Notes: generated by a model from the letters alone, not told the origin. Counted from the first letter of the stretch, positions 1 through 8,177 are shown. The stretch: DNA of 35,788 nucleotides from Pseudoxanthomonas suwonensis (GCF_010093235.1 NZ_PDWP01000032.1:1-35788), one strand, 5' to 3'. Numbers and translations are program-made.

Positions 1-352
1 GTGCAGGGTGGGCCATCACCACTTCCGGCGGCAGCACCGACACCGCGCGGGCGGTCGGGGTGGCCAGGGCGGCGGCCATGGCCGCGGCGAAGTCCGGATG
101 CGGCGCGGAAGGCGCCGGGGCGGCAGGCTGTGCCGGGACGGCGGCCTGGGGCTGGGGCGCCGGTTCGCTGGCGCGGTGGGCCTCGAGCAGGGCGCGCTGC
201 ACCGCATCCTCGTCGTAGTTGCTGGCCGCGACGATCTCCACGCCTTCCTCGGTGCGGCGGTTGGGAAGGATCACGGCATCCGGCCCGTGCTCGGCGCGGA
301 CCATCCGCAGCGCGGGACGCATGTCGGCGGCGACGAAACGTTTGATCTTCAT
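1..352 (-). CDS. flhF: FlhF, SRP-type GTPase for polar flagellar placement (N-terminal part, runs off the window)
   Basis: Partial gene: the ATG is at 352-350 and the frame stays open for 117 codons to the window edge. It begins MKIKRFVAADMRPALRMVR and continues with GPDAVILPNRR and GVEIVAASNYDEDA, the typical FlhF amino-terminal (B) domain, then an Ala/Pro-rich linker. The family usually has SNRR where this protein has PNRR. The SRP-like NG GTPase domain would lie outside the window. In polar flagellates FlhF places the flagellum at the pole and recruits FliF. It follows flhA with a 170-nt gap filled by an inverted repeat whose terminus lies 7 nt before the start codon. No clear Shine-Dalgarno sequence is visible (CGGCTCCTGACC precedes ATG). 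Identity rests on the N-terminal signature and on the flhB-flhA-flhF order. Confidence 0.93.
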   Translation of the reverse strand, partial: MKIKRFVAADMRPALRMVRAEHGPDAVILPNRRTEEGVEIVAASNYDEDAVQRALLEAHRASEPAPQPQAAVPAQPAAPAPSAPHPDFAAAMAAALATPTARAVSVLPPEVVMAHPA

Positions 353-359
353 GGTCAGG

Positions 360-522
360 AGCCGGGATTCGTGATTCGGGATTGGTGATTGGAAGAAGCA
401 GGGGCCGGGCCTGTGCGGCCTGCCCGTGTCTCTGGTCTTGTTGGCTTGTTCATTCCCGCGTCCTTCCAGTTCGCCGCGACCCGCTCTTGCGAATCACGAA
501 TCCCCAATCACGAATCACGGCT
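360..522. repeat. Imperfect inverted repeat filling the flhA-flhF gap
   Basis: The left arm (361-391) and the right arm (491-521) are imperfect reverse complements, both built from degenerate GATTCGTGATT / GGGATTGGGGATT units, and the outer ends are AGCC (360-363) and GGCT (519-522). About 99 nt of unremarkable sequence separate the arms. The element starts one base after the flhA stop and ends 7 nt before the flhF start, so it occupies nearly the whole spacer. A closely related arm with the same AGCCGGGATT end lies before flgF at the other edge of the window. Its nature is inferred: a dispersed intergenic palindromic element that could stabilise mRNA or terminate weakly. No T-tract follows it. 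Confidence 0.75.
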
Positions 523-2613
523 TCAACTAATCGTTCCGACCAGCTTCAGTCGCTTGTCTTCGGGTACCTCGGTGTAGGCCAGCACCGACAGCGACGGCAC
601 GCTGTGGCGTACCAGCCGCGCCAGCGAGGCGCGTACGGTGGCCGGGACCAGCACCACCGCCGGCTCGCCGCGGGCCTCCTGCCGCCCGGCGCAGTCGGCC
701 AGGCTCTGCTGCAGGCGCTCGGCCAGCCCGGGCTCCAGCGCCGGAGCGCCGTTGCCTTGCGCTGAGTCCTGCAAGACCCGTTCCAAAGGCGCGGCCAGGG
801 TGAAAACCGGCAGCTCCGGCGAGGCCCCGGCGATCTCCTGGACGATGAAACGGCCCAGGCTGTTGCGGACCGCGGCGGTCAGCGCGGCCGGGTCCTGGCT
901 GTAGGCCCCGTGCTCGAGCAGTGCCTCGGCGATCTTGCGCAGCTGCCGGATCGGGATGCGCTCCACCAGCAGGTTCTGCAGCACGCGCGCGACCACCGAC
1001 AGCGGCAGGGTCTTGGGCACCAGGTCCTCGGCCAGCTTTGGCGCGCTGCGGGCGAGGGTGGCCAGCAGCTGCTGCACTTCCTCCAGGCCCAGCAGCTCCG
1101 GGGCGTGCTCGCGCACCAGGTGGGACAGATGGGTGGCGACCACGGTGGCCGGGTCGACCACGGTGTAGCCCATGGCCTCGGCCTGGGCGCGCTGGTGCGG
1201 GTGGATCCACACGGCGTCCAGTCCGAATGCCGGGTCCTTGCCCTTGATGCCGTCGATCGGGCCGAGCGCGCCGCCGGGGTCCAGCGCCAGTTCGCGGTCC
1301 GGATGGACCTCGGCGGTGGCCACCGGCACGCCATGGACTAGCAGGCGGTACTGGGTGGCCTGCAGCTCCAGGTTGTCGCGGATGTGGACCGGCGGGATCA
1401 GGAACCCGATCTCGTGGGTGAGCTTGCGGCGCACGCCCTTGATCCGCGCCATCAGCTCGCCGCCCTGGGTCTTGTCGACCAGCGGGATCAGGCGGTAGCC
1501 GACCTCCAGGCCCAGCGGATCGACCGGGCGCAGCTCGTCCCAGTCCAGCTCGCCGCTGGACTGGCCGGCCGGCGTCGCCGGGCCGGCGGCTTCCGCCAGG
1601 GCGGCCGCCGAGGCTTCGCGCTGCTCGCGCTGCCACAGTTTCCAGGCGACGAAGCCCAGCGCCGAACCCAGCGTCAGAAAAGCGACGTTGGGCATGCCCG
1701 GCACCACGCCGACCGCCAGCAGGATGCCCGCGGCCACCGCCAGCGCCTTGTGCTGGCCAAAGGCCTGGCCGACCACCGCCTTGCCCATGTCCTGGGCACG
1801 CGAGGCGCGGGTGACCAGCATCGCCACCGCGGAGGACACCAGCAGGGCCGGCAGCTGCGCCACCAGGCCGTCGCCGATCGACAGCAGGGTGTAGGTGGAG
1901 GCGGCGTCGGCGGCGGGCATGCCGTGCTGGAGCATGCCCACGGCGAAACCGCCGATCAGGTTGATGAACAGGATCAGGATGCCGGCGATGGCATCGCCGC
2001 GGATGAACTTGCTGGCACCGTCCATGGCGCCGTAGAAGTCCGCTTCCTCGCGCACCTCCTCGCGGCGGGCCTTGGCTTCCTCGCGGGTCAGCAGACCGGC
2101 GTTGAGGTCGGCGTCAATTGCCATCTGCTTGCCGGGCATGGCGTCGAGGATGAAGCGCGCCGTCACCTCGGAGATGCGCCCGGCGCCCTTGGTGATGACC
2201 ACGAAGTTGATGATGGTCAGGATCGCGAACACCACGATGCCGACCGCGTAGTTGCCGCCGACCACGAACTCGCCGAACGCGGCGATCACCTTGCCGGCCG
2301 CGTCGTGGCCGTCCTGACCGTGCAGCAGGATGACGCGGGTGGACGCCACGTTCAGCGCCAGGCGCAGCATCGTGGTGGTCAGCAGGATGATCGGGAAGAC
2401 GGTGAAGTCCAGCGGGCGCTGCACGTACACCACCGCCAGCAGCACCACCAGCGAGATGGCGATGTTGAAGCTGAAAAGCGCGTCCAGGACCAGCGGCGGC
2501 AGCGGCACCACCACCATCGCCAGCAGGGCCAGCACCAGCAGCGGCGCGCCTGCGCCGTTGCGGGCGATGTCGATCAGGCGCCGCGACAGCGGACGGGGAA
2601 GGTTCGCGCTCAC
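523..2613 (-). CDS. flhA: FlhA, export-gate membrane protein of the flagellar type III secretion system
   Basis: This 696-residue protein is of normal FlhA length. The N-terminal half carries the expected membrane segments (for example LLVLALLAMVVVPLPPLVLDA near residues 25-45 and the following hydrophobic stretch). The conserved cytoplasmic FHIPEP loop follows, with GAGRISEVTARFILDAMPGKQMAID and the RREEVREEADFYGAMDGASKF block. The soluble C-terminal domain forms the nonameric ring that docks FliH/FliI and chaperone-substrate complexes. The start is GTG at 2613, overlapping the flhB TGA by 4 nt (GTGA), so it is probably translated by coupling with flhB. FlhA works with FlhB, FliP, FliQ and FliR encoded just upstream. 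Confidence 0.97.
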   Translation of the reverse strand: MSANLPRPLSRRLIDIARNGAGAPLLVLALLAMVVVPLPPLVLDALFSFNIAISLVVLLAVVYVQRPLDFTVFPIILLTTTMLRLALNVASTRVILLHGQDGHDAAGKVIAAFGEFVVGGNYAVGIVVFAILTIINFVVITKGAGRISEVTARFILDAMPGKQMAIDADLNAGLLTREEAKARREEVREEADFYGAMDGASKFIRGDAIAGILILFINLIGGFAVGMLQHGMPAADAASTYTLLSIGDGLVAQLPALLVSSAVAMLVTRASRAQDMGKAVVGQAFGQHKALAVAAGILLAVGVVPGMPNVAFLTLGSALGFVAWKLWQREQREASAAALAEAAGPATPAGQSSGELDWDELRPVDPLGLEVGYRLIPLVDKTQGGELMARIKGVRRKLTHEIGFLIPPVHIRDNLELQATQYRLLVHGVPVATAEVHPDRELALDPGGALGPIDGIKGKDPAFGLDAVWIHPHQRAQAEAMGYTVVDPATVVATHLSHLVREHAPELLGLEEVQQLLATLARSAPKLAEDLVPKTLPLSVVARVLQNLLVERIPIRQLRKIAEALLEHGAYSQDPAALTAAVRNSLGRFIVQEIAGASPELPVFTLAAPLERVLQDSAQGNGAPALEPGLAERLQQSLADCAGRQEARGEPAVVLVPATVRASLARLVRHSVPSLSVLAYTEVPEDKRLKLVGTIS

Positions 2614-3746
2614 GGAGCCTTGCCCTCCGGGAACTCATCCACCGGGACCTCGCCCAGCTGCGGCGGCCGCCCGGTACCGGGGCGCCAGGCGCGCAGCTGG
2701 TACACGTAGGACAGGACCTGGGCCACGGCGGCGTACAGTCTCACGGGGATCTCCTTGTCGATCTGGCCTTCGCGATACAAGGCGCGTGCCAGAGGCGGCG
2801 CGGATACCGTGGTGATGCGGTGGGCGGCTGCGACCTCGCGGATGCGCAGGGCCAGTTCGTCCACGCCCTTGGCCACCACCCGGGGGGCGCGCATGCTGCC
2901 GCCGTCGTACTTGAGGGCCACGGCGTAGTGGGTCGGGTTGACCACCACCACGTCGGCCGTCGGCACCGCCTCCATCATCCGGCGCTGCGACATCTGGTAC
3001 TGCATCTGCCGGATCTTTCCCTTGACCTGCGGGTTGCCGTCGGTCTCCTTCATCTCCTCGCGCACTTCCTGGCGCGTCATCTTCAGCTTCCGGGTCCAGT
3101 TCCACTTCTGGTACGGCGCGTCGGCCGCGGCCAGCAGCAGCAGGGCCACCGCGGCGGCGCCGATCAGGCGGCCGGCGAAGCCCAGCCCGGTGCGTACCGC
3201 GTCCTCGAGCGACTGCCCGGGCATGGCGCGCAGCACGTCGAAGCCATGGACCAGCACCAGGCCGCAGGCGATGCCGAGCATGGCCACGCGCAGCAGGGAC
3301 TTGGCCAGCTCGGCCAGGCCGTCGGCGCTGTAGATCCGCTTGAGCGCGGCCAGCGGGTCCAGGCGCTCGGGCTTGGGAACCAGCGACTTGGTGTTGAAGT
3401 GGATGCCGCCCATCAGCACCGGGGCCACCAGGCAGGCCAGCACGGCCAGGCCGACCAGCGGCAGCACCACGATCAGCAGCTTCGCCAGCAGCGTGGCGGC
3501 GTAGCCCAGCAGCAGGCCCTGGTCCTCCAGCACGCGCAGGTCCGGGCTCAGGGCGCCGCGCAGCCAGCCGGCGGCGGCGCGGGCGAACGCCGGCCCGCCA
3601 GCCATGACCGCGACCACGCCGCTGCCGAACACCACGGCGTTGCCCAGCTCGCGCGAGCGCGCGAGGTTGCCTTCCTCGATCGCCTTTTCCCGTCTTCGGG
3701 GTGTTGGCTGTTCGGTTTTTTCCTGGCCGTCTTCGTTCTCGGCCAT
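2610..3746 (-). CDS. flhB: FlhB, substrate-specificity switch of the flagellar export gate
   Basis: The 378-residue protein starts MAENEDGQEKTEQPTPRR, the usual FlhB opening, then has four hydrophobic segments between about residues 35 and 210 and a cytoplasmic domain. The autocleavage motif NPTH is at residues 270-273 (VVVNPTHYAVALKY). In the family, cleavage between N and P lets the gate switch from rod/hook to filament substrates in concert with FliK. The ATG at 3746 is preceded by GGAG, but that site lies inside a GC-rich hairpin (3749-3775). A sigma54 site sits at 3790-3805, so flhB-flhA probably form their own transcription unit in addition to read-through from fliR. Confidence 0.97.
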   Translation of the reverse strand: MAENEDGQEKTEQPTPRRREKAIEEGNLARSRELGNAVVFGSGVVAVMAGGPAFARAAAGWLRGALSPDLRVLEDQGLLLGYAATLLAKLLIVVLPLVGLAVLACLVAPVLMGGIHFNTKSLVPKPERLDPLAALKRIYSADGLAELAKSLLRVAMLGIACGLVLVHGFDVLRAMPGQSLEDAVRTGLGFAGRLIGAAAVALLLLAAADAPYQKWNWTRKLKMTRQEVREEMKETDGNPQVKGKIRQMQYQMSQRRMMEAVPTADVVVVNPTHYAVALKYDGGSMRAPRVVAKGVDELALRIREVAAAHRITTVSAPPLARALYREGQIDKEIPVRLYAAVAQVLSYVYQLRAWRPGTGRPPQLGEVPVDEFPEGKAP

Positions 3747-3748
3747 GC

Positions 3749-3775
3749 CCGGCTCCGGCGCCGGAAGGGAGCCGG
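3749..3775 (-). promoter_or_regulatory. Leader hairpin sequestering the flhB ribosome binding site
   Basis: On the minus strand CCGGCTCC (3775-3768) can pair with GGAGCCGG (3756-3749) around an 11-nt GC-rich loop. The 3' arm contains the only good Shine-Dalgarno sequence, GGAG, six bases before the flhB ATG. No T-run follows, so this is not an intrinsic terminator. Whether it modulates translation is inferred. Confidence 0.5.
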
Positions 3776-3789
3776 CGCGCCGGGGTCAG

Positions 3790-3805
3790 TGCAAGTCCTG
3801 TTCCA
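3790..3805 (-). promoter_or_regulatory. Sigma54 (-24/-12) promoter for flhB
   Basis: The minus strand reads TGGAACAGGACTTGCA. Compared with the consensus TGGCACGnnnnTTGCW, the invariant GG and GC are separated by exactly 10 nt, with two mismatches in the -24 block. It lies in the short fliR-flhB spacer, and the predicted start is about 30 nt before the flhB ATG. The activator would be FleQ, encoded in the same window. Confidence 0.65.
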
Positions 3806-3816
3806 GCCTGGCCGGA

Positions 3817-4611
3817 TCAGCGGGTGGGGATGGCCATGCCCGCTTCGAACGCGCGGTCGAACAGGGCCTGCATCGGCTGGGCGATCTCGCCGGCCAGCAT
3901 CGCCAGCAGGAAGAAGCCGGTCAGCACCGCCACCGGCAGGCCCAGCTGCACCGGGTGCAGCGACGGGGCGGCCTTGGCCAGCACGCCGAAGGTGAGGTTG
4001 GTGGCGAGCATGGCCATCATCAGCGGCAGGGCCAGGCCCAGCCCGCCACGCAGGACCGCCGAGAACAGCTCGACCGGCACCGACAGGCCGCTGGCCACCC
4101 CGGGCCAGTCCGCACCGATGGGCAGGGCCTGGTAGCTGCGGACCAGCATCGCGATCATGGCCAGGTGGCCATCGCTGGCGAAGAAAAGCAGGCCGAAGGC
4201 CAGGTAGAACCACTGCGCGACCACGCCGGAACTGGTGCCACGCAGCGGGTCGTTCATCTGCGCGAACGACAGGCCCATGCCCTGGGAAACAAGTTCGCCG
4301 GCGAAGGCGCCGGCCTCGAACACCAGGCGCAGGCAGAAGCCCATTGCCACGCCCAGGGCCAGTTCCCGCGCCACCCCGAGCACGGTGGCCGCGTCGATCC
4401 CGGCGAACCCGGGCACCGGCGGCAGCATCGGCGACAGCGCCATGGCCAGCGCGCCGGCGACCAGCACCCGGATCCGCACCGGCACCGCGCGGGTGCCGAT
4501 CAGCGGCATGGCCATCAGCAGCGCGCCGGTGCGCAGCATGGTCCACATCACGGTGCCGATCATGCCGAAAGCCTGCTGGCCGTCGACCACCATCGCGGTT
4601 GCCGGATCCAC
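3817..4611 (-). CDS. fliR: FliR, export-gate membrane protein
   Basis: A 264-residue, very hydrophobic protein of standard FliR length, with repeated membrane segments (for example TMLRTGALLMAMPLIGTRAVP and VLTGFFLLAMLAGEI) and the family-typical FAQMNDP region. FliR joins FliP and FliQ in the helical export-gate core. I chose GTG at 4611 because GGAG stands 7 nt before it and the reading frame has no FliR-like residues further upstream. The ATG at 4593 is a less well served alternative. The gene starts 14 nt after the fliQ stop and is followed by a sigma54 site and flhB. Confidence 0.94.
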   Translation of the reverse strand: MDPATAMVVDGQQAFGMIGTVMWTMLRTGALLMAMPLIGTRAVPVRIRVLVAGALAMALSPMLPPVPGFAGIDAATVLGVARELALGVAMGFCLRLVFEAGAFAGELVSQGMGLSFAQMNDPLRGTSSGVVAQWFYLAFGLLFFASDGHLAMIAMLVRSYQALPIGADWPGVASGLSVPVELFSAVLRGGLGLALPLMMAMLATNLTFGVLAKAAPSLHPVQLGLPVAVLTGFFLLAMLAGEIAQPMQALFDRAFEAGMAIPTR

Positions 4612-4625
4612 GGGCTGGCTCCGCC

Positions 4626-4895
4626 TCAGCCGATCAGGTGCGGTATGCGCTGGAACAGCGTCACCGTGTAGTCGACCAGGTAGGCCAGCAGGAAGCTGCC
4701 CAGCGCGAACAGGGCCGCGGTCAGGGTCACGGCCTTGGTGACGAAGGCGATGGTCGGCTCGTTGATCTGGGTCGCCGCCTGGACGATGCCGACCAGCACG
4801 CCCACGGCGAGCATGGCCATCAGCAGCGGGCCGCCCACCCACAGCGCGACTTCCAGTCCGCGGCGCAGCTCGGTGAGGGCGAGTTCGGGGGTCAT
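4626..4895 (-). CDS. fliQ: FliQ, small export-gate membrane protein
   Basis: An 89-residue protein with two hydrophobic hairpins, the hallmark size and topology of FliQ. It starts MTPELALTELRRGLEVALWV, contains VGIVQAATQINEPTIAFVTK, the most conserved stretch of the family (Q-x-x-T-Q-I-x-E/D-x-T), and ends in PHLIG. Four or so copies of FliQ pack around the FliP5-FliR1 core. It sits between fliP (49-nt spacer) and fliR (14-nt spacer). Confidence 0.96.
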   Translation of the reverse strand: MTPELALTELRRGLEVALWVGGPLLMAMLAVGVLVGIVQAATQINEPTIAFVTKAVTLTAALFALGSFLLAYLVDYTVTLFQRIPHLIG

Positions 4896-4944
4896 GGGGA
4901 GGAAGCTCCGGGAATGGGCGGGGCGCGGGCGCCGGTGCGAGGGG

Positions 4945-5709
4945 TCAGACCCCGTTGAAGCTGGCGGCCAGGGTGCCGACGGTGAGCACCCACCCGTCGA
5001 CCAGCACGAACAGCAGGATCTTGAACGGCGCCGAGATCAGCACCGGGGACAGCATCATCATGCCCATCGACATCAGCACGCTGGCCACCACCAGGTCGAT
5101 GATCACGAACGGGATGAAGATCAGGAAGCCGATCTCGAACGCGGTCTTCAGTTCCGAAGTCACGAAGGACGCGGCCAGGACCGGGAACGGGACGTCCTCC
5201 GGACCGGCGTAGGTGCCATGGCCGGCGAGGCCGGCGAAGGTCATCAGGTCGGTGTCGCGCACCTGCGCCAGCATGAACGCGCGCAGCGGAGCGGTACCGA
5301 GGTCCCAGGCGGAGCGGAAGTCGATGTCGCCGTTGAGGTAGGGGCCGAAGCCTGCGTCCCAGGCCTTCTGCCACACCGGCATCATGATCATCGCCGTCAG
5401 GAACAGCGACAGGCCCACCAGGATCTGGTTGGACGGCGTCTGGCCGGTGCCCAGCGCCTGCCGCAGCAGCGCCATGACGATGATGATGCGGGTGAAGCAG
5501 GTCATCACCAGCAGCAGCGACGGCAGCAGGGTGATGCCGGTCATCAGCAGCAGGGTCTGCAGCGGCACGCTGACCGGGGCCTCGCCGATGCGGCCCACGG
5601 TCACGTTCGGCAGCGCCGGCACCTGCGCCGCCGGGGCGGCCAGCGCCAGCAGCGGCATGCCCGCCAGCAGCAGGATGGTGATGATCAGGAGCAGGCGGCG
5701 GAAGGTCAT
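4945..5709 (-). CDS. fliP: FliP, core subunit of the flagellar export gate
   Basis: A 254-residue protein with an N-terminal cleavable signal peptide (hydrophobic LLLIITILLLAGMPLLALA followed by APAAQ), as expected for FliP. Then come the conserved blocks LLMTGITLLPSLLLVMTCFTRI and IVMALLRQALGTGQTPSNQILVGLSLFLT (residues about 65-115), and a C-terminal pair of membrane segments ending TLAASFNGV. Five FliP subunits form the export channel with FliR. The ATG is one base after the fliO stop. The family signature and operon position make the call secure. Confidence 0.97.
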   Translation of the reverse strand: MTFRRLLLIITILLLAGMPLLALAAPAAQVPALPNVTVGRIGEAPVSVPLQTLLLMTGITLLPSLLLVMTCFTRIIIVMALLRQALGTGQTPSNQILVGLSLFLTAMIMMPVWQKAWDAGFGPYLNGDIDFRSAWDLGTAPLRAFMLAQVRDTDLMTFAGLAGHGTYAGPEDVPFPVLAASFVTSELKTAFEIGFLIFIPFVIIDLVVASVLMSMGMMMLSPVLISAPFKILLFVLVDGWVLTVGTLAASFNGV

Positions 5710-5710
5710 T

Positions 5711-6118
5711 TCAGCTGTTCCGGCGCAGCCGCTGCGACAGCAGCTGGGCGAAGTTGGGCAGTTCTTTCAGGTTGGGCAGGCGCGGAGCCTCGGGCGTGGG
5801 AAGCGGCTCGGGCAGCTCGTGCAGCAGGGTCACGCCACCCGGCGAAACGCCCAGCAGCAGCTGGCGCCCCCCGACCTCGACCACCACCGCGCGCTCCTTG
5901 GTGCCCAGGTGCAGCGAGGCGACCACGCGCAGGCCGTCGGCGGGACGGAAGCCGGAGCCGGGCATGCGCTTGAGCAGCCAGGCCAGGCCGATGATCAGTC
6001 CGAGCACCAGCAGCAGGGCGAAGAACGCGCCGAACAGGCCCGGTCCCTGGGCGTGCGCCACCGGCCGCGCGGCCTGCGCCGCCGGGGTGGCCGCCAGCAG
6101 GAGCGGCAGGAGGTTCAA
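5711..6118 (-). CDS. fliO: FliO, assembly factor for the FliP export-gate complex
   Basis: A 135-residue protein with a short N-terminal hydrophobic leader (NLLPLLLAATPAAQA), a single strong membrane segment (LFGAFFALLLVLGLIIGLAWLL, residues about 28-49) and a cytoplasmic domain with RVVASLHLGTKERAVVVEVGGRQLLLGV, the conserved FliO motif. In the family FliO helps assemble the FliP ring. The start is the rare codon TTG at 6118, overlapping the fliN TGA (TTGA), with GGAGG five bases upstream. No ATG precedes the membrane segment, so the TTG start is well supported. Confidence 0.93.
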   Translation of the reverse strand: MNLLPLLLAATPAAQAARPVAHAQGPGLFGAFFALLLVLGLIIGLAWLLKRMPGSGFRPADGLRVVASLHLGTKERAVVVEVGGRQLLLGVSPGGVTLLHELPEPLPTPEAPRLPNLKELPNFAQLLSQRLRRNS

Positions 6119-6447
6119 CGCAGCCTCCGGATCCGCTCGCTGGGGCTGACCACGTCGGTCAGGCGCACGCCGAAGCGGTCGTTGATCACCACCACCTCGC
6201 CATGGGCGATCAGGGTGCCGTTGACGTACACGTCCAGCGGTTCGCCGGCGCCGCGCTCCAGCTCGATCACCGAGCCCTGGTTGAGCTGCAGCAGGTTGCG
6301 GATCGGCATGCGGGTGCGGCCGACTTCCAGCGACAGGGTGACCGGCACGTCGAGGATGACGTCCAGGTTCAGGTCGGCATTGGCCAGGCCGGGTTCGGAC
6401 TGCAGCGCGTCGAACTGGGCCGCGGCGGCGGTGGTCTCGGTGTTCAT
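6115..6447 (-). CDS. fliN: FliN, C-ring motor switch protein
   Basis: A 110-residue protein. The first 28 residues are variable. The rest is a canonical SpoA (surface presentation of antigens) domain: LDVILDVPVTLSLEVGRTRM, NLLQLNQGSVIELERGAGEPLDVYVNG and VVVINDRFGVRLTDVVSPSERI. FliN builds the lower C-ring with FliM and docks FliH. The ATG at 6447 overlaps the fliM stop by 4 nt (ATGA), which fixes the start. The open frame upstream of it is only a shadow of fliM. Confidence 0.97.
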   Translation of the reverse strand: MNTETTAAAAQFDALQSEPGLANADLNLDVILDVPVTLSLEVGRTRMPIRNLLQLNQGSVIELERGAGEPLDVYVNGTLIAHGEVVVINDRFGVRLTDVVSPSERIRRLR

Positions 6448-7460
6448 GCGGGTGTTTCCTCGGGGGCGGGCTGGCGCGGGCTTTCGGTGCCAGGCGGTTT
6501 GGTACGGACGATCTTCACCGCGTTCATGCCGTTGGACAGGCCGAACTTGCCGGTGAACACCGGGATGTTCTCCACGCAGACCGGGACGTTGGGCGACAGC
6601 TCGATCGGGAGGATGTCGCCGACCTTCAACCGGGTCAGCTGGCGCAGGTCGATGCGCTTCTCGGCCAGCACGCTGGAAACGGTGACCTCGGCCAGCTGCA
6701 GCTGCTCGCGCAAGGTCGCGTTCCAGCTCTCGTCGCGGTCGATGCGGTCGCTCTGGATGCCGGCGTCGAGCAGCTCGCGGATCGGCTCGAGCATGGAATA
6801 GGGCAGGGTCACGTGGATCTCGCCGCCGCCGCCGTCCAGCTCCACGTGGAAGCGGCTGACCACCACGTACTCGCGCGGGGTAACGATGTTGGCGAAGTGC
6901 GGGTTGATCTCCGAGTTGATGTACTCGAAGTCCACGTTCATCACCGGCGCCCAGGCCTCGGTCAGGTCGGCGAAGGTCTGGCGCAGCATCAGCTGGATCA
7001 CGCGCATCTCGGTAGCGGTGAACTCGCGTCCCTCGATGCGGGTGGGATAGCGGCCGTCGCCGCCGAAGAAGTTGTCCACCACGGTGAACACCAGCTTCGG
7101 CTCGAACACGATCAGGCCCATGCCGCGCAGCGGCTTGAAGCGCACCAGGTTGAGGTTGGTCGGCACGTACAGCGAATGCATGTACTCGCCGAACTTGATC
7201 AGGTCGATGCCGCGGACCGAGATGTCGGCCGAGCGCCGGATCAGGTTGAACAGGCCGATGCGCCACAGGCGCACGAAGCGCTCGTTGACCATCTCCAGGG
7301 TCGGCATGCGGCCCCGGATGATGCGGTCCTGGCTGGCGAAGTCGTAGGTCCGGGCGACGCCCGGGTCGGCCGGTTCCGGGTCGGTGCTCACCGCGCCGGA
7401 ATCCACGCCGTGCAGCAGGGCGTCGATCTCGTCCTGGGAAAGCAGGTCGTTGATGGTCAT
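6444..7460 (-). CDS. fliM: FliM, C-ring switch protein that binds phospho-CheY
   Basis: The 338-residue protein starts MTINDLLSQDEIDALLHG, where the LSQDEIDALL helix is the CheY-binding peptide. The CheC-like middle domain follows, with RIGLFNLIRRSADISVRGIDLIKFGEYM and VDNFFGGDGRYPTRIEGREFT. The C-terminal SpoA domain (VTVSSVLAEKRIDLRQLTRLKVGDILPIE) binds FliN. Length is standard. It lies 13 nt downstream of fliL and overlaps fliN by 4 nt. Confidence 0.98.
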   Translation of the reverse strand: MTINDLLSQDEIDALLHGVDSGAVSTDPEPADPGVARTYDFASQDRIIRGRMPTLEMVNERFVRLWRIGLFNLIRRSADISVRGIDLIKFGEYMHSLYVPTNLNLVRFKPLRGMGLIVFEPKLVFTVVDNFFGGDGRYPTRIEGREFTATEMRVIQLMLRQTFADLTEAWAPVMNVDFEYINSEINPHFANIVTPREYVVVSRFHVELDGGGGEIHVTLPYSMLEPIRELLDAGIQSDRIDRDESWNATLREQLQLAEVTVSSVLAEKRIDLRQLTRLKVGDILPIELSPNVPVCVENIPVFTGKFGLSNGMNAVKIVRTKPPGTESPRQPAPEETPA

Positions 7461-7473
7461 GGGCGCGGGCGCC

Positions 7474-8001
7474 TTACTGGGTCACGAAGCTGGTGAACAG
7501 CAGGGACTCGGCGCAGGGCTTGCCGGTCTCGGTGGTCATCAGCCTGCGGACTTCGGCCAGCGCCTCGGCCTGCAGCGCCTCCTTGCCAGCGCGGTCGGCG
7601 ATGCTGGCGGCGGTCTGCTGGGCCAGCAGCATCAGCAGGCGGGCGCGGATGGCCGGCGCGTGCCGCTCCAGGTTGGCCAGGTCGGTGGTGTCGCGGGTCA
7701 ACAGCTGGATCTCGACCTGCAGGTACTGCGGGCCGTCCAGCCCGCCATTGAGGTTCCCCACGAAGGGGGGCTCCAGCGCCAGGTACTGGGCCGGCGCCGG
7801 CAGCTTCGGCTTGGCCGCTTCGGCGGCGGCGGCCTCGGCGACAGCGGCCCGCCTGGAACTCCAGTACCAGCCACCGCCGGCGGCGCAGGCCACGAGCACG
7901 GCGACCAGGGTGATGACCAGCGGCAGCTTGCCGCTGTCGCGGGGAGCGGGCGCCTTGCCGGCGGTTGGGTTGCGGGGTGTCCTGTCGGCTGCGGTGGCCA
8001 C
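7474..8001 (-). CDS. fliL: FliL, stator-associated basal body membrane protein
   Basis: A 175-residue protein with a basic N-terminus, one membrane segment (LPLVITLVAVLVACAAGGGWYW, residues about 26-47), an Ala-rich linker and a periplasmic stomatin-like FliL domain (LALEPPFVGNLNGG, YLQVEIQLLTRD, AIRARLLMLLAQQ). It ends LLFTSFVTQ, which matches the usual FliL C-terminus. FliL surrounds or stabilises MotAB stators. The start is GTG at 8001, with AGGAG eight bases upstream. It is the first gene of the fliLMNOPQR unit, directly downstream of a sigma54 site. Confidence 0.95.
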   Translation of the reverse strand: MATAADRTPRNPTAGKAPAPRDSGKLPLVITLVAVLVACAAGGGWYWSSRRAAVAEAAAAEAAKPKLPAPAQYLALEPPFVGNLNGGLDGPQYLQVEIQLLTRDTTDLANLERHAPAIRARLLMLLAQQTAASIADRAGKEALQAEALAEVRRLMTTETGKPCAESLLFTSFVTQ

Positions 8002-8034
8002 GCGTCGATCTCCTGTGGATTGCCGCCGCTTCGA

Positions 8035-8050
8035 TGCAAGCGGCGTGCCG
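8035..8050 (-). promoter_or_regulatory. Sigma54 (-24/-12) promoter for fliL
   Basis: The minus strand reads CGGCACGCCGCTTGCA, which matches the TGGCACGnnnnTTGCW consensus at every defined position but the first. The GG and GC are 10 nt apart. It is identical over 15 bases to the fliE promoter at 15226-15241. The predicted start point is about 20 nt before the fliL GTG. Confidence 0.85.
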
Positions 8051-8177
8051 CGGCGGTGGCGGGGGTTTGACGCAGCGGTCGACGGGCGCTGGCCGGAAGC
8101 CGGTCAGGGGGATCAGGACCCGCGGGGCGGTGGCCGTCGGGACCAGCAGGCACCTGACGTGCGCGCTTTCGAGACCC

